Positions 28,419-39,491 of a DNA stretch of 64,000 nt are shown here, piece by piece; the stretch's first letter is position 1, and every line of letters starts with the position of its first letter. The stretch comes from Mycolicibacterium peregrinum (lineage in GTDB: Bacteria > Actinomycetota > Actinomycetes > Mycobacteriales > Mycobacteriaceae). The stretch spans positions 124,001 to 188,000 of the forward strand of contig NZ_LZSO01000016.1 in the NCBI RefSeq assembly GCF_001665785.1, given 5' to 3'. The position numbers were made by a program, and so were the translations under genes. Under the pieces are notes generated by a model. That model had not been told where the DNA came from, searched no databases, and saw only the letters and a program-made list of their open reading frames with translations.

Positions 28419-29273
28419 GTGGGATCCAAACGCTCAGCCAGAGAGAAGCCGCCGGCTCCGGAGCCGTTGGCTCCGCTGGTCGACGCACATACCCACCTCG
28501 ACGCATGCGGAGCGCAGACCGCGCAGGACGTCCGGGCGATCATGGATCGCGCGGCCGCGGTCGGAGTGGGCCAGGCGGTCACCATCGCCGACGATCTGGA
28601 CTCGGCGCGCTGGGTGACCACGGCCGTCGAAGCTGATGAGCGGGTTTTCGGGGCGGTGGCGCTGCACCCCACCCGGGCCAATGCGCTCGACGACGCGGCC
28701 AGGGCCGAGGTGGAGCGGCTGGCTGTCCACCCACGTGTGGTCGCGGTCGGGGAGACCGGGATGGACCTGTACTGGCCGGGCCGGCTGGACGGCTGCGCCA
28801 CTCCGGCCGAGCAACGCGAGGGTTTCGCGTGGCACATCGACCTGGCCAAGCGCACCGGCAAGCCGTTGATGATCCACAACCGGGACGCCGACGCCGAGGT
28901 GCTCGACGTACTACGCGCCGAAGGAGCGCCCGAGACAGTGATCTTCCACTGTTTTTCCTCGGGACCGGACATGGCTCACACCTGCGTCGAAGCCGGCTGG
29001 GTCCTGAGCCTTTCGGGCACGGTCAGTTTCCGCAACGCTGCTGAGCTGCGCGAAGCCGCGCGGCTGATTCCGCCCGGCCAGCTGTTGGTGGAGACCGACG
29101 CGCCGTTTCTGACGCCTCATCCGTTCCGCGGCGCTCCGAACGAGCCGTACTGCCTGCCATACACTGTGCGGGCACTCGCAGAGTTGCTGGACCGACCTGC
29201 CGAAGAGGTCGCGTCCGAGACCGCAGCCACTGCGGCGCGGGTGTACGGACTTAACGGGAGTTGCCGGAAGTAG
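28419..29273 (+). CDS. tatD: TatD-family metal-dependent hydrolase/DNase
   Basis: 284 residues, Rv1008 position. Metal-ligand motifs are VDAHTHLDA near residue 21, VGETGMDLYW, MIHNRDA, FHCFSSG and VETDAPFL. TatD proteins are 3'-5' exonucleases on single-stranded DNA and RNA. It starts at GTG and precedes rpfB by 50 bp, as in other mycobacteria. Confidence 0.93.
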   Translation: MGSKRSAREKPPAPEPLAPLVDAHTHLDACGAQTAQDVRAIMDRAAAVGVGQAVTIADDLDSARWVTTAVEADERVFGAVALHPTRANALDDAARAEVERLAVHPRVVAVGETGMDLYWPGRLDGCATPAEQREGFAWHIDLAKRTGKPLMIHNRDADAEVLDVLRAEGAPETVIFHCFSSGPDMAHTCVEAGWVLSLSGTVSFRNAAELREAARLIPPGQLLVETDAPFLTPHPFRGAPNEPYCLPYTVRALAELLDRPAEEVASETAATAARVYGLNGSCRK

Positions 29274-29320
29274 GCCGATTCGTTACCGTCTTGTGATCAA
29301 ACCTCAACCGCCGGCGGTGA

Positions 29321-31404
<2,084 letters not shown>

Positions 31405-31414
31405 GTGATGCCGA

Positions 31415-31465
31415 ATGTGAAGAAGATCGCGAGATTGTCCGACAATCTCGCGATCTTCTTCACAT
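31415..31465. terminator. 51-bp perfect palindrome between convergent ksgA and kinase genes
   Basis: Arms of 25 bp (31415-31439 and 31441-31465) are exact reverse complements around a single central base. The outer parts are GAAGAAG / CTTCTTC and the core GCGAGATTGTC. It begins 11 bp after the ksgA stop and overlaps the last codon and stop of the antisense kinase gene. Its position fits a bidirectional terminator. The length and perfection are unusual. Confidence 0.8.
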
Positions 31466-32326
31466 CGGGGACCTGAGCGCCTCGGTGATCAGACCGACGA
31501 ACTCCGAACACGAGTCGTGCCTGCGCTCGGGGTCCTTCGCGAGTGCCCTGGCGATGACCGGGTCCGCCGACGGTGGAATCCAGTTGCACCGCTGCGATAT
31601 TCGCGGGGGTCGGCTGTACATCTGATGATCGATCAGGGCTATCGCGGTGTCCGCGGAGTACGGCGGTGCTCCGGTCAGCAGCTCAACTGTCGTGCAGGCC
31701 AGCGCGTACTGGTCCGTCGCCGCCAGAGGTGTCCGGCCGCTGAGGAGCTCGGGGGCCGAATAAGGCAGTGACGCTTGGATATCCGGGTGCGGTCGGGCTG
31801 CCTGACGGGTGATGCGCCGGGCCGGGTCGAGGCTCATCCGGCCGTGCCGGTCCTGGGCCAACTTGGCGGCCACGTCCGCGGCCATCGAGTGGGCCACCCC
31901 GAGGTCGATCAGTACCGCTCTCGAGAATGGTTGATCGACAAGGATATTGGCGGGTTTGACGTCGCAGTGCACGATTCCGTGCCGGTGGGCGTGATCGAGC
32001 GCCCCGGCGATCTGGGCCAACGCGGTGAGCCGCTCCGGCGTGCCGGGCAGGTTGTTCACCGTGCCACCGTCGAGGAGCTCCATCGCCAGCCATCCCGGAC
32101 CCGCCGCGTACACCGTGACGATGTTCGGATGGGTGAGCTGACGGGCGAAGTCGAACTCGCGTTGCAGCCGGGCCAGCTGGGCCGGTTTGCGGTGCCGATC
32201 GTCGAGAATCTTGAGCGCGACGGTGACCCCCTCGGGGTCGCGTGCCTGATATACGACGGCTGAGCCGCCGTACCCCACGACATTCATCGCGGTGTATCCC
32301 GCTATTTCCACCTCGGGTGAGGGCAC
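31460..32326 (-). CDS. Cytosolic Ser/Thr protein kinase
   Basis: 288 residues, only a kinase domain. The glycine loop VGYGGSAVVY is at 17-26, Lys39 in VALKIL, the catalytic loop HCDVKPANIL near 117 and DLG in place of DFG. The activation segment is atypical, with an Arg-rich insert, before SLPYSAPE. There is no transmembrane or PASTA segment, unlike PknB. It lies antisense between ksgA and ispE, interrupting an operon that is contiguous in M. tuberculosis, and is divergent from ispE. Catalysis seems possible, since the key Lys, Asp and Asn are present. Confidence 0.88.
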   Translation of the reverse strand: MPSPEVEIAGYTAMNVVGYGGSAVVYQARDPEGVTVALKILDDRHRKPAQLARLQREFDFARQLTHPNIVTVYAAGPGWLAMELLDGGTVNNLPGTPERLTALAQIAGALDHAHRHGIVHCDVKPANILVDQPFSRAVLIDLGVAHSMAADVAAKLAQDRHGRMSLDPARRITRQAARPHPDIQASLPYSAPELLSGRTPLAATDQYALACTTVELLTGAPPYSADTAIALIDHQMYSRPPRISQRCNWIPPSADPVIARALAKDPERRHDSCSEFVGLITEALRSPM

Positions 32327-32357
32327 CGTCTCAGCCTAAGTTCACCGACAACCGTGG

Positions 32358-33350
32358 GTGGGCGGCGATAGTGTCGTGGCCGTGTCAGCATCCGACGGCA
32401 GTACCGCGTCCGAGTGGGTCCCCACCGGGTCGGTGACCGTGCGTGTCCCCGGCAAGGTGAATCTCTACCTGGCGGTCGGGGATGTGCGCGACGACGGTTA
32501 CCACGACCTCACCACGGTGTTCCATGCCGTGTCGCTGCTGGACGAGGTGACGGTGCGCAATGCCGACATGCTGTCGCTGACGGTGGCCGGCGAGGGTGTG
32601 GAGTCGGTGCCCACCGACGAGCGCAACCTGGCCTGGCGTGCCGCCGAGTTGCTGGCCGAGCACGTGGGCCGGTCCCCGGATGTGGCGATCAGCATCGACA
32701 AGTCGATCCCGGTGGCCGGTGGCATGGCCGGTGGCAGTGCCGACGCTGCCGCGGTGCTGGTGGCGATGAACACGCTCTGGGAGCTCGGGGTGCCCAGGCG
32801 CGACCTGCACGCCTTGGCGGCCCGGCTGGGCAGTGACGTCCCGTTCGCGCTGCACGGCGGCACTGCGCTGGGCACCGGCCGCGGTGAGGAGCTGGCGACG
32901 GTGCTGGCCCGCAACACCTTCCACTGGGTGCTGGCGTTCGCCCGCAAGGGCCTGTCCACCCCGAAGGTGTTCGGCGAGCTGGATCGGCTGCGCTCAGACA
33001 CCTCGACGGGCGGACCCCCGCGGGCCGAGGAGCCCGAGCCTGTCCTGGCTGCGCTGGCTTCCGGTGATCCGGCCGAACTGGCGGCGCTGTTGGGCAACGA
33101 CCTGCAGCCGGCTGCCCTGAGTCTGTATCCGGAGCTGCGCCGGACGTTGCGTGCCGGGGTGGAGGCCGGTGCCCTGGCCGGCATCGTGTCGGGTTCGGGC
33201 CCGACGTGTGCGTTCCTGTGCCCGTCGTCGACGTCGGCGGTGGACGTGGGGGCTGAACTTGCCGGGGCCGGGGTGTGCCGGACGGTGCGGGTGGCCAGCG
33301 GTCCCGTCAGCGGTGCTCGCGTCGTTCCGGAGCCATCGACGTCGGCCTGA
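32358..33350 (+). CDS. ispE: 4-diphosphocytidyl-2-C-methyl-D-erythritol kinase IspE
   Basis: 330 residues, Rv1011 position. It phosphorylates CDP-methylerythritol in the non-mevalonate isoprenoid pathway. GHMP-kinase motifs are [14 protein letters not shown], the ATP loop [17 protein letters not shown] and the C-terminal [12 protein letters not shown] 32358 or 32379 may be used; the conserved core begins about 20 residues later ([12 protein letters not shown]). Confidence 0.94.
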   Translation: MGGDSVVAVSASDGSTASEWVPTGSVTVRVPGKVNLYLAVGDVRDDGYHDLTTVFHAVSLLDEVTVRNADMLSLTVAGEGVESVPTDERNLAWRAAELLAEHVGRSPDVAISIDKSIPVAGGMAGGSADAAAVLVAMNTLWELGVPRRDLHALAARLGSDVPFALHGGTALGTGRGEELATVLARNTFHWVLAFARKGLSTPKVFGELDRLRSDTSTGGPPRAEEPEPVLAALASGDPAELAALLGNDLQPAALSLYPELRRTLRAGVEAGALAGIVSGSGPTCAFLCPSSTSAVDVGAELAGAGVCRTVRVASGPVSGARVVPEPSTSA

Positions 33351-33764
33351 TTGGGTCCGTCGCCGTCGTCGCTGTTTTCGACGCCGGGGCTGCCAACTTT
33401 GCGCCGGACAACCCCTGAGCAGAAACCGACGGAGTACCCGTCGGCGTCGACCTGAAACTGTGACGCAGACCTCAATTATCGCGAGGGTTTGGCAGTTACT
33501 TAAGGGTCTCTTAAGATGAGCGGCGGTGAATGCTAGCGATCTTGCATCGGATGCGACTTGTGCTCCCGCCGTCCATGACGGTGGGGGGTCGCCCAGACGT
33601 ACACCCGGTTCTGGGGCATCACCTTTTCGAGACATAACTGCTCCCCAATCGTGTGCGCGCGCCTACCCACAAGCGGTGTGCAGCGGGCGGAGCATGGATA
33701 ACCGGGCAACTGCACCTGGCGCACTGTCGTCGGTGTGGGGGCCGCGGAACCCAAGGAGGTCGTC
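33351..33764. other. Long intergenic region before the acyl-AMP ligase
   Basis: No supported gene lies in these 414 bp; short frames here lack a ribosome-binding site and have unfavourable composition. It holds two CTTAAG hexamers at 33499-33504 and 33510-33515, 11 bp apart, and presumably the promoter of the ligase gene. The final stretch carries the strong site AAGGAGG for the ligase start. Confidence 0.5.
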
Positions 33765-35399
33765 GTGAGCAGATTCACCGAGAAGATGTTCCGCAACGCT
33801 CGTGAGAGCAAGCGCGGCATGGTGACCGGTGAGCCGCATGAGCCGGTTCGCCACACCTGGGGTGAGGTTCACGAGCGGGCCCGGCGCATCGCAGGCGGTC
33901 TGGCCGCCGCGGGTATCGGTCATGGCGACGCCGTCGGCGTGCTGGCCGGTTTCCCCGTCGAGATCGCGCCGACCGCGCAGGGTGTCTGGATGCGCGGCGC
34001 GAGCCTGACCATGCTGCACCAGCCGACCCCGCGCACCGACCTGGCGGTGTGGGCAGAGGACACCATGAATGTGATCGGCATGATCGAGGCCGACGCCGTC
34101 GTCGTCTCCGAGCCCTTCCTGGTGGCCATCCCCGTGTTGGAGGAAAAGGGCATCAAGGTCCTCAAGATCGCCGACCTGCTGGCCGCCGACCCGATCGACC
34201 CGGTGGAGACCGGTGAGGACGATCTGGCGCTGATGCAGCTGACCTCCGGCTCGACCGGCTCGCCCAAGGCCGTGCAGATCACGCACCGCAACATCCACTC
34301 CAATGCCGAGGCGATGTTCATCGGTGCGGAGTACGACGTCGACAAGGACGTCATGGTGAGCTGGCTGCCCTGCTTCCACGACATGGGCATGGTCGGCTTC
34401 CTGACCATCCCGATGTACTTCGGCGCCGAGCTCGTCAAGGTCACGCCGATGGACTTCCTGCGCGACACGCTGCTGTGGGCCAAGCTCATCACCAAGTACA
34501 AGGGCACCATGACCGCGGCTCCCAACTTCGCCTACGCGCTGTTCGCCAAGCGGTTGCGCCGTCAGGCCAAGCCGGGTGAGTACGACCTGTCCACCCTGCG
34601 GTTCGCGCTCTCGGGCGCCGAGCCGGTGGAGCCGGCCGACGTCGAGGACCTGCTCGACGCGGGCAAGCCGTTCGGGCTGCCCTCGTCGGCGATCCTGCCT
34701 GCCTACGGCATGGCCGAGACCTGCCTGGCCGTGTCGTTCTCCCCGTGCAACGCGGGCCTGGTGGTCGACGAGGTCGACGCCGACCTGCTGGCCGCGCTGC
34801 GCCGCGCCGTGCCCGCCACCAAGGGCAACACCCGCCGGCTGGCCTCCCTGGGTCCGCTGCTGAAGGACCTCGAGGCCCGTGTCGTCGACGAGCACGGCGA
34901 TGTGATGCCGGCTCGCGGCGTCGGCGTCATCGAGCTACGCGGCGAGTCGCTGACCCCCGGCTACATCACCATGGGTGGCTTCCTGCCGGCCCAGGACGAG
35001 CACGGTTGGTACGACACCGGCGACCTCGGCTACATCACCGAAGAGGGCAACGTCATCGTGTGCGGCCGCGTCAAGGACGTGATCATCATGGCCGGGCGCA
35101 ACATCTACCCGACGGACATCGAACGTGCGGCCGGCCGGGTGGAAGGTGTGCGCCCGGGCTGCGCCGTGGCGGTGCGCCTGGATGCCGGGCACTCGCGCGA
35201 GACCTTCGCCGTCGCCGTTGAGTCCAACGCCTGGCAGGATCCGGCCGAGGTGCGCCGGATCGAGCATCAGGTGGCGCACGAGGTGGTGTCCGAGGTCGAC
35301 ATGCGTCCGCGCAATGTCGTGGTGCTCGGTCCCGGCAGCATCCCGAAGACCCCGTCGGGCAAGCTGCGTCGCGCCAACTCGGTCTCGCTGGTCACCTAG
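33765..35399 (+). CDS. Fatty acyl-AMP ligase-like adenylating enzyme (Pks16-like)
   Basis: 544 residues, Rv1013 position (annotated pks16 there). Adenylate-forming motifs are [18 protein letters not shown] near residue 163, [14 protein letters not shown] near 320, [10 protein letters not shown] near 415 and the C-terminal lysine in [10 protein letters not shown]. It lacks a polyketide synthase domain, so it activates a carboxylic acid to an acyl-AMP or acyl-CoA. The GTG at 33765 is preferred to an upstream GTG because AAGGAGG lies 6 bases before it. Confidence 0.9.
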   Translation: MSRFTEKMFRNARESKRGMVTGEPHEPVRHTWGEVHERARRIAGGLAAAGIGHGDAVGVLAGFPVEIAPTAQGVWMRGASLTMLHQPTPRTDLAVWAEDTMNVIGMIEADAVVVSEPFLVAIPVLEEKGIKVLKIADLLAADPIDPVETGEDDLALMQLTSGSTGSPKAVQITHRNIHSNAEAMFIGAEYDVDKDVMVSWLPCFHDMGMVGFLTIPMYFGAELVKVTPMDFLRDTLLWAKLITKYKGTMTAAPNFAYALFAKRLRRQAKPGEYDLSTLRFALSGAEPVEPADVEDLLDAGKPFGLPSSAILPAYGMAETCLAVSFSPCNAGLVVDEVDADLLAALRRAVPATKGNTRRLASLGPLLKDLEARVVDEHGDVMPARGVGVIELRGESLTPGYITMGGFLPAQDEHGWYDTGDLGYITEEGNVIVCGRVKDVIIMAGRNIYPTDIERAAGRVEGVRPGCAVAVRLDAGHSRETFAVAVESNAWQDPAEVRRIEHQVAHEVVSEVDMRPRNVVVLGPGSIPKTPSGKLRRANSVSLVT

Positions 35400-35654
35400 A
35401 CCGTCACGCCGCGAGCGTGCGGTGCGGGTCTGCTACGCGACACACCGCTCGTGCGCGGCACTTTGCGCACGTTCGCATACGTGCTGACAGTGCTCCATTG
35501 CGACATGCCTGATCCCGGCGTGCATTTCGTATTGCACTGCCCGCCGGATACTCAAGTTGACCCTCAAATGCGATGACAGCACGGTCAATTTGCCCATCGT
35601 TAACGTGATATTTGCGTATTCTGACGCGGAAACCACTTTGACGAGAGGACCGGC

Positions 35655-36086
35655 ATGGTCAAATCCCGATGGGTTTCGGCGATCCTAGGCGCAGGCGTTG
35701 TCGCCGCCGGGATTACCGCGGGCACCGCGTGGGCAGGTGGTCCCGGAGGTTACGTCGAAGATCCCGAAGACATCTTTGCTGCAGTGGGTACCGGCGAATT
35801 CGTCGACACCCTGGCTGGTTTCACCGCCACCGGTGACACCGCCGAGGAGGCGTCCGCGGCAGTGATCGCGGCTTGCACGAATGCCGGCGGTGTGGAATGC
35901 ACTGCCGACGAGGTGACCAACGACAACCTGTGCATCGTGTCCGTCGCCAGCCCCAGCAATCACGCGGTCGCCGGTGGAGCCGGCGCGACGGTGGAGGCTG
36001 CCCGCCAGGACGCGTTCAACAAGGCGGCTGCCAACAACACCCCGCTCGATGCGGATTCCGGCGTCGTCGTATCGGTTTGCCCCTGA
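35655..36086 (+). CDS. Secreted DUF4189-like protein
   Basis: 143 residues. A signal peptide of about 27 residues (ending TAWA) is followed by repeated elements FTATGDTAEEASAAVIAACTN and ACTNAGGVECTADEV, with six cysteines likely to pair. It resembles the Rv1269c/Rv1813c group of small exported proteins, of unknown function. The upstream 250 bp contain TATTCT, a plausible -10. It is followed 60 bp later by another short exported protein. Confidence 0.8.
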   Translation: MVKSRWVSAILGAGVVAAGITAGTAWAGGPGGYVEDPEDIFAAVGTGEFVDTLAGFTATGDTAEEASAAVIAACTNAGGVECTADEVTNDNLCIVSVASPSNHAVAGGAGATVEAARQDAFNKAAANNTPLDADSGVVVSVCP

Positions 36087-36145
36087 TGAGCGGTTCAGCG
36101 CAGGGCCATTCTGGTGTCGCGGTGGTAGCCGGGAAGGGGAAGGAC

Positions 36146-36373
36146 ATGATGACAGGTCGCGGTAAGTTGGCCTTTGTGATGGTGGGTTTGGCTGCAGCAT
36201 CGGTGATTTCGGCGCCGATCGCTGCCGCTCGGCCGACCTGTCAGGACACGGCCACCAAGACCATCTGCACGACCAACGGCAGCACATCGATCAAGGCGAG
36301 GCCCGGAACAACCGCGCCGCCCGCCAACATCCCCGTGTTCCCGTGGCTCGGAATGCCGGGGGCGCGCCGCTAG
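36146..36373 (+). CDS. Small secreted protein, unknown
   Basis: 75 residues with a signal peptide (about 1-28, ending in IAAA) and a short mature part containing a probable Cys-Cys pair (PTCQDTATKTICTTNG) and a Pro-rich tail ending in FPWLGMPGARR. AAGGGGAAGG precedes the ATG at 36146. It is closely spaced after the DUF4189-like gene and probably shares its transcript. No known family is recognised. Confidence 0.65.
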   Translation: MMTGRGKLAFVMVGLAAASVISAPIAAARPTCQDTATKTICTTNGSTSIKARPGTTAPPANIPVFPWLGMPGARR

Positions 36374-36392
36374 GCGACCCCGTAGTACCAAC

Positions 36393-36436
36393 ACCCGCGA
36401 GCGGGCGTGCCACTGGTGGCGCGCCCGCTCGTGGGG
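36393..36436. terminator. Strong GC-rich hairpin between convergent genes
   Basis: Left arm CGAGCGGGCGTGCCA and right arm TGGCGCGCCCGCTCG pair almost completely around a short loop. It lies between the small secreted protein gene and the convergent 44-residue membrane peptide gene. It is followed by TTTA. It probably acts as a terminator in both directions. Confidence 0.65.
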
Positions 36437-36437
36437 T

Positions 36438-36572
36438 TTAGGGACTGGTCGCGTGCGCCGTGCGTTCAGCCGTATCGGCGCGTCGGTTCTGCCGAATTAC
36501 GTAGCCGCGCAACAACAACAGGAGTGCGACCGGTACCGCCATCATCGACATCACCTCGAGCATGTCCGACAT
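36438..36572 (-). CDS. 44-residue membrane peptide
   Basis: MSDMLEVMSMMAVPVALLLLL opens the peptide, followed by a positively charged RGYVIRQNRR segment, so it is one transmembrane helix with a cytosolic basic end. It starts at an ATG overlapping the stop of the upstream gene in a TGATG junction, strong evidence that it is translated, by reinitiation. Longer frames upstream only extend into that gene. No known family is recognised. Confidence 0.6.
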   Translation of the reverse strand: MSDMLEVMSMMAVPVALLLLLRGYVIRQNRRADTAERTAHATSP

Positions 36573-37099
36573 CAGCTGGCCTGCTTGGTGTTTGCGCCAT
36601 GGTCGGCGTCCATCCGGTTGTAGACCTGCCACCAGATCAGCTCGTGATCGACCGCGGTGAGCTCACCGCGGTCCCGGTGTTCATCGGCCTGCAGCAGTGT
36701 CGCGGCGAGTACGACCAGCCGCTCCCGGGCATTCTGAGGTCCCGGATCGTCGTAGCCGGCCATCGTCGTCGCGCACAGTGTCCGTACCCGGTGGAAGGCG
36801 CTGCCGGACAGGCCGAGTGTGATGGCGCCGGTGGCACAGAAGACCGCGGTGGACACACCGAACGCAGGCCAGGGTGACATCTGCCCGACCAGCCAGAGCT
36901 GGCACAGCAACCACACGAGCATTCCCCACAACGGCCACCCGCGGGCCAGTCGGACCAACCGGCGCTCGGCGGTGCTCAGGCCAGGCGGATAGACCACCAG
37001 CCGGTAGTACGTGATGCCGAAGCGGCCCGGCCGGATCTGCACGCAGCCCCATACCCGGGCGCCGTCGAGCAGTGGGGTCAGTAGCCGAATGCCGTCCAT
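36572..37099 (-). CDS. Membrane protein of unknown function (DUF6611-like)
   Basis: 175 residues with two central hydrophobic segments (about 55-72 and 78-98) flanked by soluble ends. The N-terminal part has VQIRPGRFGITYYRLVVYPPGLSTAERRL. The C-terminal part is Asp/Glu-rich (DHELIWWQVYNRMDADHG). It resembles mycobacterial proteins of the DUF6611 type. It is coupled to the 44-residue peptide, so the two probably form one complex. Function unknown. Confidence 0.65.
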   Translation of the reverse strand: MDGIRLLTPLLDGARVWGCVQIRPGRFGITYYRLVVYPPGLSTAERRLVRLARGWPLWGMLVWLLCQLWLVGQMSPWPAFGVSTAVFCATGAITLGLSGSAFHRVRTLCATTMAGYDDPGPQNARERLVVLAATLLQADEHRDRGELTAVDHELIWWQVYNRMDADHGANTKQAS

Positions 37100-37182
37100 A
37101 TCTCGTATGTACCCGCCGGGAACGTGCTCGGACCGAGCCCGAACGGTTTCTTTACGGCGGGACGGAGGATCCTTGCACTCTA

Positions 37183-37200
37183 AGTATAGTTATCTATACT
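37183..37200. promoter_or_regulatory. Perfect palindrome in the Fe-S protein promoter
   Basis: AGTATAG and CTATACT are perfect arms around TTAT, 7 bp before the ATG of the downstream Fe-S protein. It overlaps TATA-type promoter sequences. It may be an operator for a TetR or MarR-type repressor. No regulator gene is adjacent. Confidence 0.55.
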
Positions 37201-37207
37201 CAGCCTC

Positions 37208-38251
37208 ATGAAGCCGAAGCTTTCACCCCGCCTGGCCGATCACCCGACTGTGCGTGCGGTGCGCGCCCGCGCCGACGCGCCGGCTCCTGAGGTGATCGAT
37301 GCGGACTGGCTGCGACAGCTGTGTCTGGACGCCGGGGCCGACGACGTTGCCTTCGCCAGCGTGGATGACCCTGCTCTGACCTCCGAGCGCGAACACGTCG
37401 AGGGCGCGCTGCCGGGGGTGCACAGCTACATCTCGTTGGTCGTGAAGATGAACCGCGACAACGTCCGGTCGTCCACCCGCAGCGTGGCCAATCAGGAGTT
37501 CCACCGCACCGGCGAGATCATCAACGAGGCCGCTCACCGGATCACCCGGGCGCTGGAAGACGTCGGCCATCGCGCGGTGAACCCGTCGGCCACCTTCCCG
37601 ATGGAGATGGACAGATTCCCGGGACGGATCTGGGTGGTGGCGCACAAGCCCGTGGCGGTCGCCTCGGGGTTGGGGGTGATGGGCATCCACCGCAACGTGA
37701 TCCACCCCAGGTTCGGAAACTTCATCCTGCTGGCCACCATTCTGGTGGGCTCGCCGATCAGCAGCTACGGTGAGCCGCTGGACTATTCGCCGTGCCTGGA
37801 ATGCAAGCTGTGTGTGGCGGCCTGTCCGGTCGGCGCCATCGGGAAGGACGGCGAGTTCGACTTCGCCGCCTGCTCGGTGCATAACTACCGCGAGTTCATG
37901 GGAGGGTTCACCGACTGGGCGCAAACCGTCGCCGACAGTGCCGACGCAGCCGACTTCCGATCTCGGGTCAGCGATTCGGAGAACGCTTCGATGTGGCAGA
38001 GCCTGTCCTTCAAAGCCAATTACAAGGCGGCCTACTGTCTGGCGGTGTGCCCGGCAGGGGAGGACGTGATCGTGCCCTATCTCGACGACCGCAAGGAGTT
38101 CATGGACCGGGTGCTCAAACCTCTGCAGGAGAAACGCGAAACGCTGTATGTGCTGCCGAACTCGGCGGCCAAGGCCCACGCCGAAAAGCGGTTTCCGCAC
38201 AAGACCGTGAAGGTGGTCGCCAGTGGAATCAGCGCGCTCGACAGCCGTTGA
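37208..38251 (+). CDS. 4Fe-4S dicluster protein, QueG/reductive-dehalogenase-like
   Basis: 347 residues. The cysteine set CLECKLCVAACPVGA, with the second ligand group around CLAVCPAG about 80 residues later, is that of two 4Fe-4S clusters as in epoxyqueuosine reductases and reductive dehalogenases. N-terminal IDADWLRQLCLDAGADDVAFASVDD and MGIHRNVIHPRFGNF are in the same arrangement. It lacks the HEAT-repeat tail of QueG. Exact substrate unknown. A perfect palindrome lies at its promoter. Confidence 0.75.
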   Translation: MKPKLSPRLADHPTVRAVRARADAPAPEVIDADWLRQLCLDAGADDVAFASVDDPALTSEREHVEGALPGVHSYISLVVKMNRDNVRSSTRSVANQEFHRTGEIINEAAHRITRALEDVGHRAVNPSATFPMEMDRFPGRIWVVAHKPVAVASGLGVMGIHRNVIHPRFGNFILLATILVGSPISSYGEPLDYSPCLECKLCVAACPVGAIGKDGEFDFAACSVHNYREFMGGFTDWAQTVADSADAADFRSRVSDSENASMWQSLSFKANYKAAYCLAVCPAGEDVIVPYLDDRKEFMDRVLKPLQEKRETLYVLPNSAAKAHAEKRFPHKTVKVVASGISALDSR

Positions 38252-38309
38252 AATCCGCCTGAGCGCAACACCAGACGTTGCCGGACCACGACGCTAGTCT
38301 TTCGCGACG

Positions 38310-39392
38310 ATGGCGAAGCAGGATGAATTCCGGCTCTGGGCGTTCGGCGACGCTCACGTGGGCACCGACAGCCAGTTCGGCCGGGAGAGCCTGGCCGACG
38401 CCATCCGGCAGTCGGAACAGGGTGGCGCCGATGGGGGTCCGTCGTTCGACTGGGACATCGCGGTAGACGTCGGAGACATGTCCGGTGCGCATCACAGCCT
38501 GCCCGACGACACCGAGGGCCGAGAGGTCCGGCGGCAGCTCTCTGTGATGCGCAAGCACCGACGCGAGGACGTCTATTCGGTGTGCGGAAATCACGATCGC
38601 AGTGGACTTTCCGAACCCGACGCCTGGTGGTGGCAGAAATGGATCGATCCGCTGGGTGCGCACACCGCGCATTCCGGCGTCGACGCCGCGGCCCGGCCCT
38701 ATCCCGTCAGCGGGACGTGGGAGCGGTACTCGTTTCGGGTGGGCAACCTGCTGTTCCTGATGCTCAGCGACCGAAACGAGCCTTCGCAGACGATCGGGCG
38801 GGGCACCCTCGGGGGCAATCCCGGCGGAGTGGTGTCCGCCGAAACATTCGAGTGGTGGGCGAAGATGGTTGAGCAGAACCGTGATTCGATCATCGTCACG
38901 GTGCACCACTACGTCCTCAAGGACACCACGGTGGCATCGGGGGAGTGGGAGGGGGTGCGCCGGGATTCGGACGGGAAGCTCCATGAGCACTACCATCGGC
39001 CGTTCCTGGAGGGCACGCCCCAAGGCGCGTCCTACCTGTACTGGGTCGGCGGCAAGCCGGACTCCGGGGCCTTCGAGCGGTATCTCACCGAACACCCCGG
39101 GGCGGTGGCGCTGTGGCTGGCCGGGCACACCCACACCAACCCCGACGACTCGCATGGCGGCAAAACCCACATCGAGCAGGCCTGGGGTGGAACCTATTTC
39201 ATCAATGTGGCGTCACTGAGCCGCCATCACATGCCGATCACGACCCTGCCGATCAGCCGGCTGCTCACATTTCGTCAGGGCAGCCACGAGGTGAGGGTGC
39301 AGTGCTATCTGCACACCGACCAGCATGCCGCGCAGGGCTGGTACGCGCCGGCAGAGCGCACGCTGAGCCTGGGAAAGCCGTTCCGTTGGTAG
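38310..39392 (+). CDS. Calcineurin-like metallophosphoesterase
   Basis: 360 residues with the full set of dimetal motifs: GDAHVG near residue 13, VDVGDM near 52, CGNHDR near 92, VTVHHY near 196 and AGHTHTNP near 270. It has no signal peptide, so it is cytosolic. The substrate could be a phosphodiester of a nucleotide or lipid. Start at ATG 38310, 58 bp after the Fe-S protein gene, which may share its transcript. Confidence 0.85.
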   Translation: MAKQDEFRLWAFGDAHVGTDSQFGRESLADAIRQSEQGGADGGPSFDWDIAVDVGDMSGAHHSLPDDTEGREVRRQLSVMRKHRREDVYSVCGNHDRSGLSEPDAWWWQKWIDPLGAHTAHSGVDAAARPYPVSGTWERYSFRVGNLLFLMLSDRNEPSQTIGRGTLGGNPGGVVSAETFEWWAKMVEQNRDSIIVTVHHYVLKDTTVASGEWEGVRRDSDGKLHEHYHRPFLEGTPQGASYLYWVGGKPDSGAFERYLTEHPGAVALWLAGHTHTNPDDSHGGKTHIEQAWGGTYFINVASLSRHHMPITTLPISRLLTFRQGSHEVRVQCYLHTDQHAAQGWYAPAERTLSLGKPFRW

Positions 39393-39412
39393 CCGGTGTC
39401 ACTTCCCCTCGA

Positions 39413-39470
39413 CGAGCAGACGCGTAGGTACCCGAAAACGGGTGTTCTGGGGTGCGTACGCGTCTGCTCG
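39413..39470. repeat. Palindromic element (CGAGCAGAC family), copy 2, terminator-like
   Basis: Outer arms CGAGCAGACGCGTA (39413-39426) and TACGCGTCTGCTCG (39457-39470) are perfect. An inner hairpin CCCG-AAAA-CGGG lies at 39431-39442. It falls between the convergent phosphoesterase and pth genes, so it may terminate both. Its outer arms match those of the element at 23178-23248. Confidence 0.7.
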
Positions 39471-39491
39471 CGCAAGAGAAGGTGAGGTTGT

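Noticed and set aside
33526..33768. Short frame in the long intergenic region before the acyl-AMP ligase
   Set aside because: No ribosome-binding site, unlikely amino-acid composition and it would overlap the ligase start.
35405..35480. Inverted-looking GC-rich sequence after the acyl-AMP ligase
   Set aside because: Pairing is patchy (several mismatches and shifted arms), so a terminator is possible but not supported.
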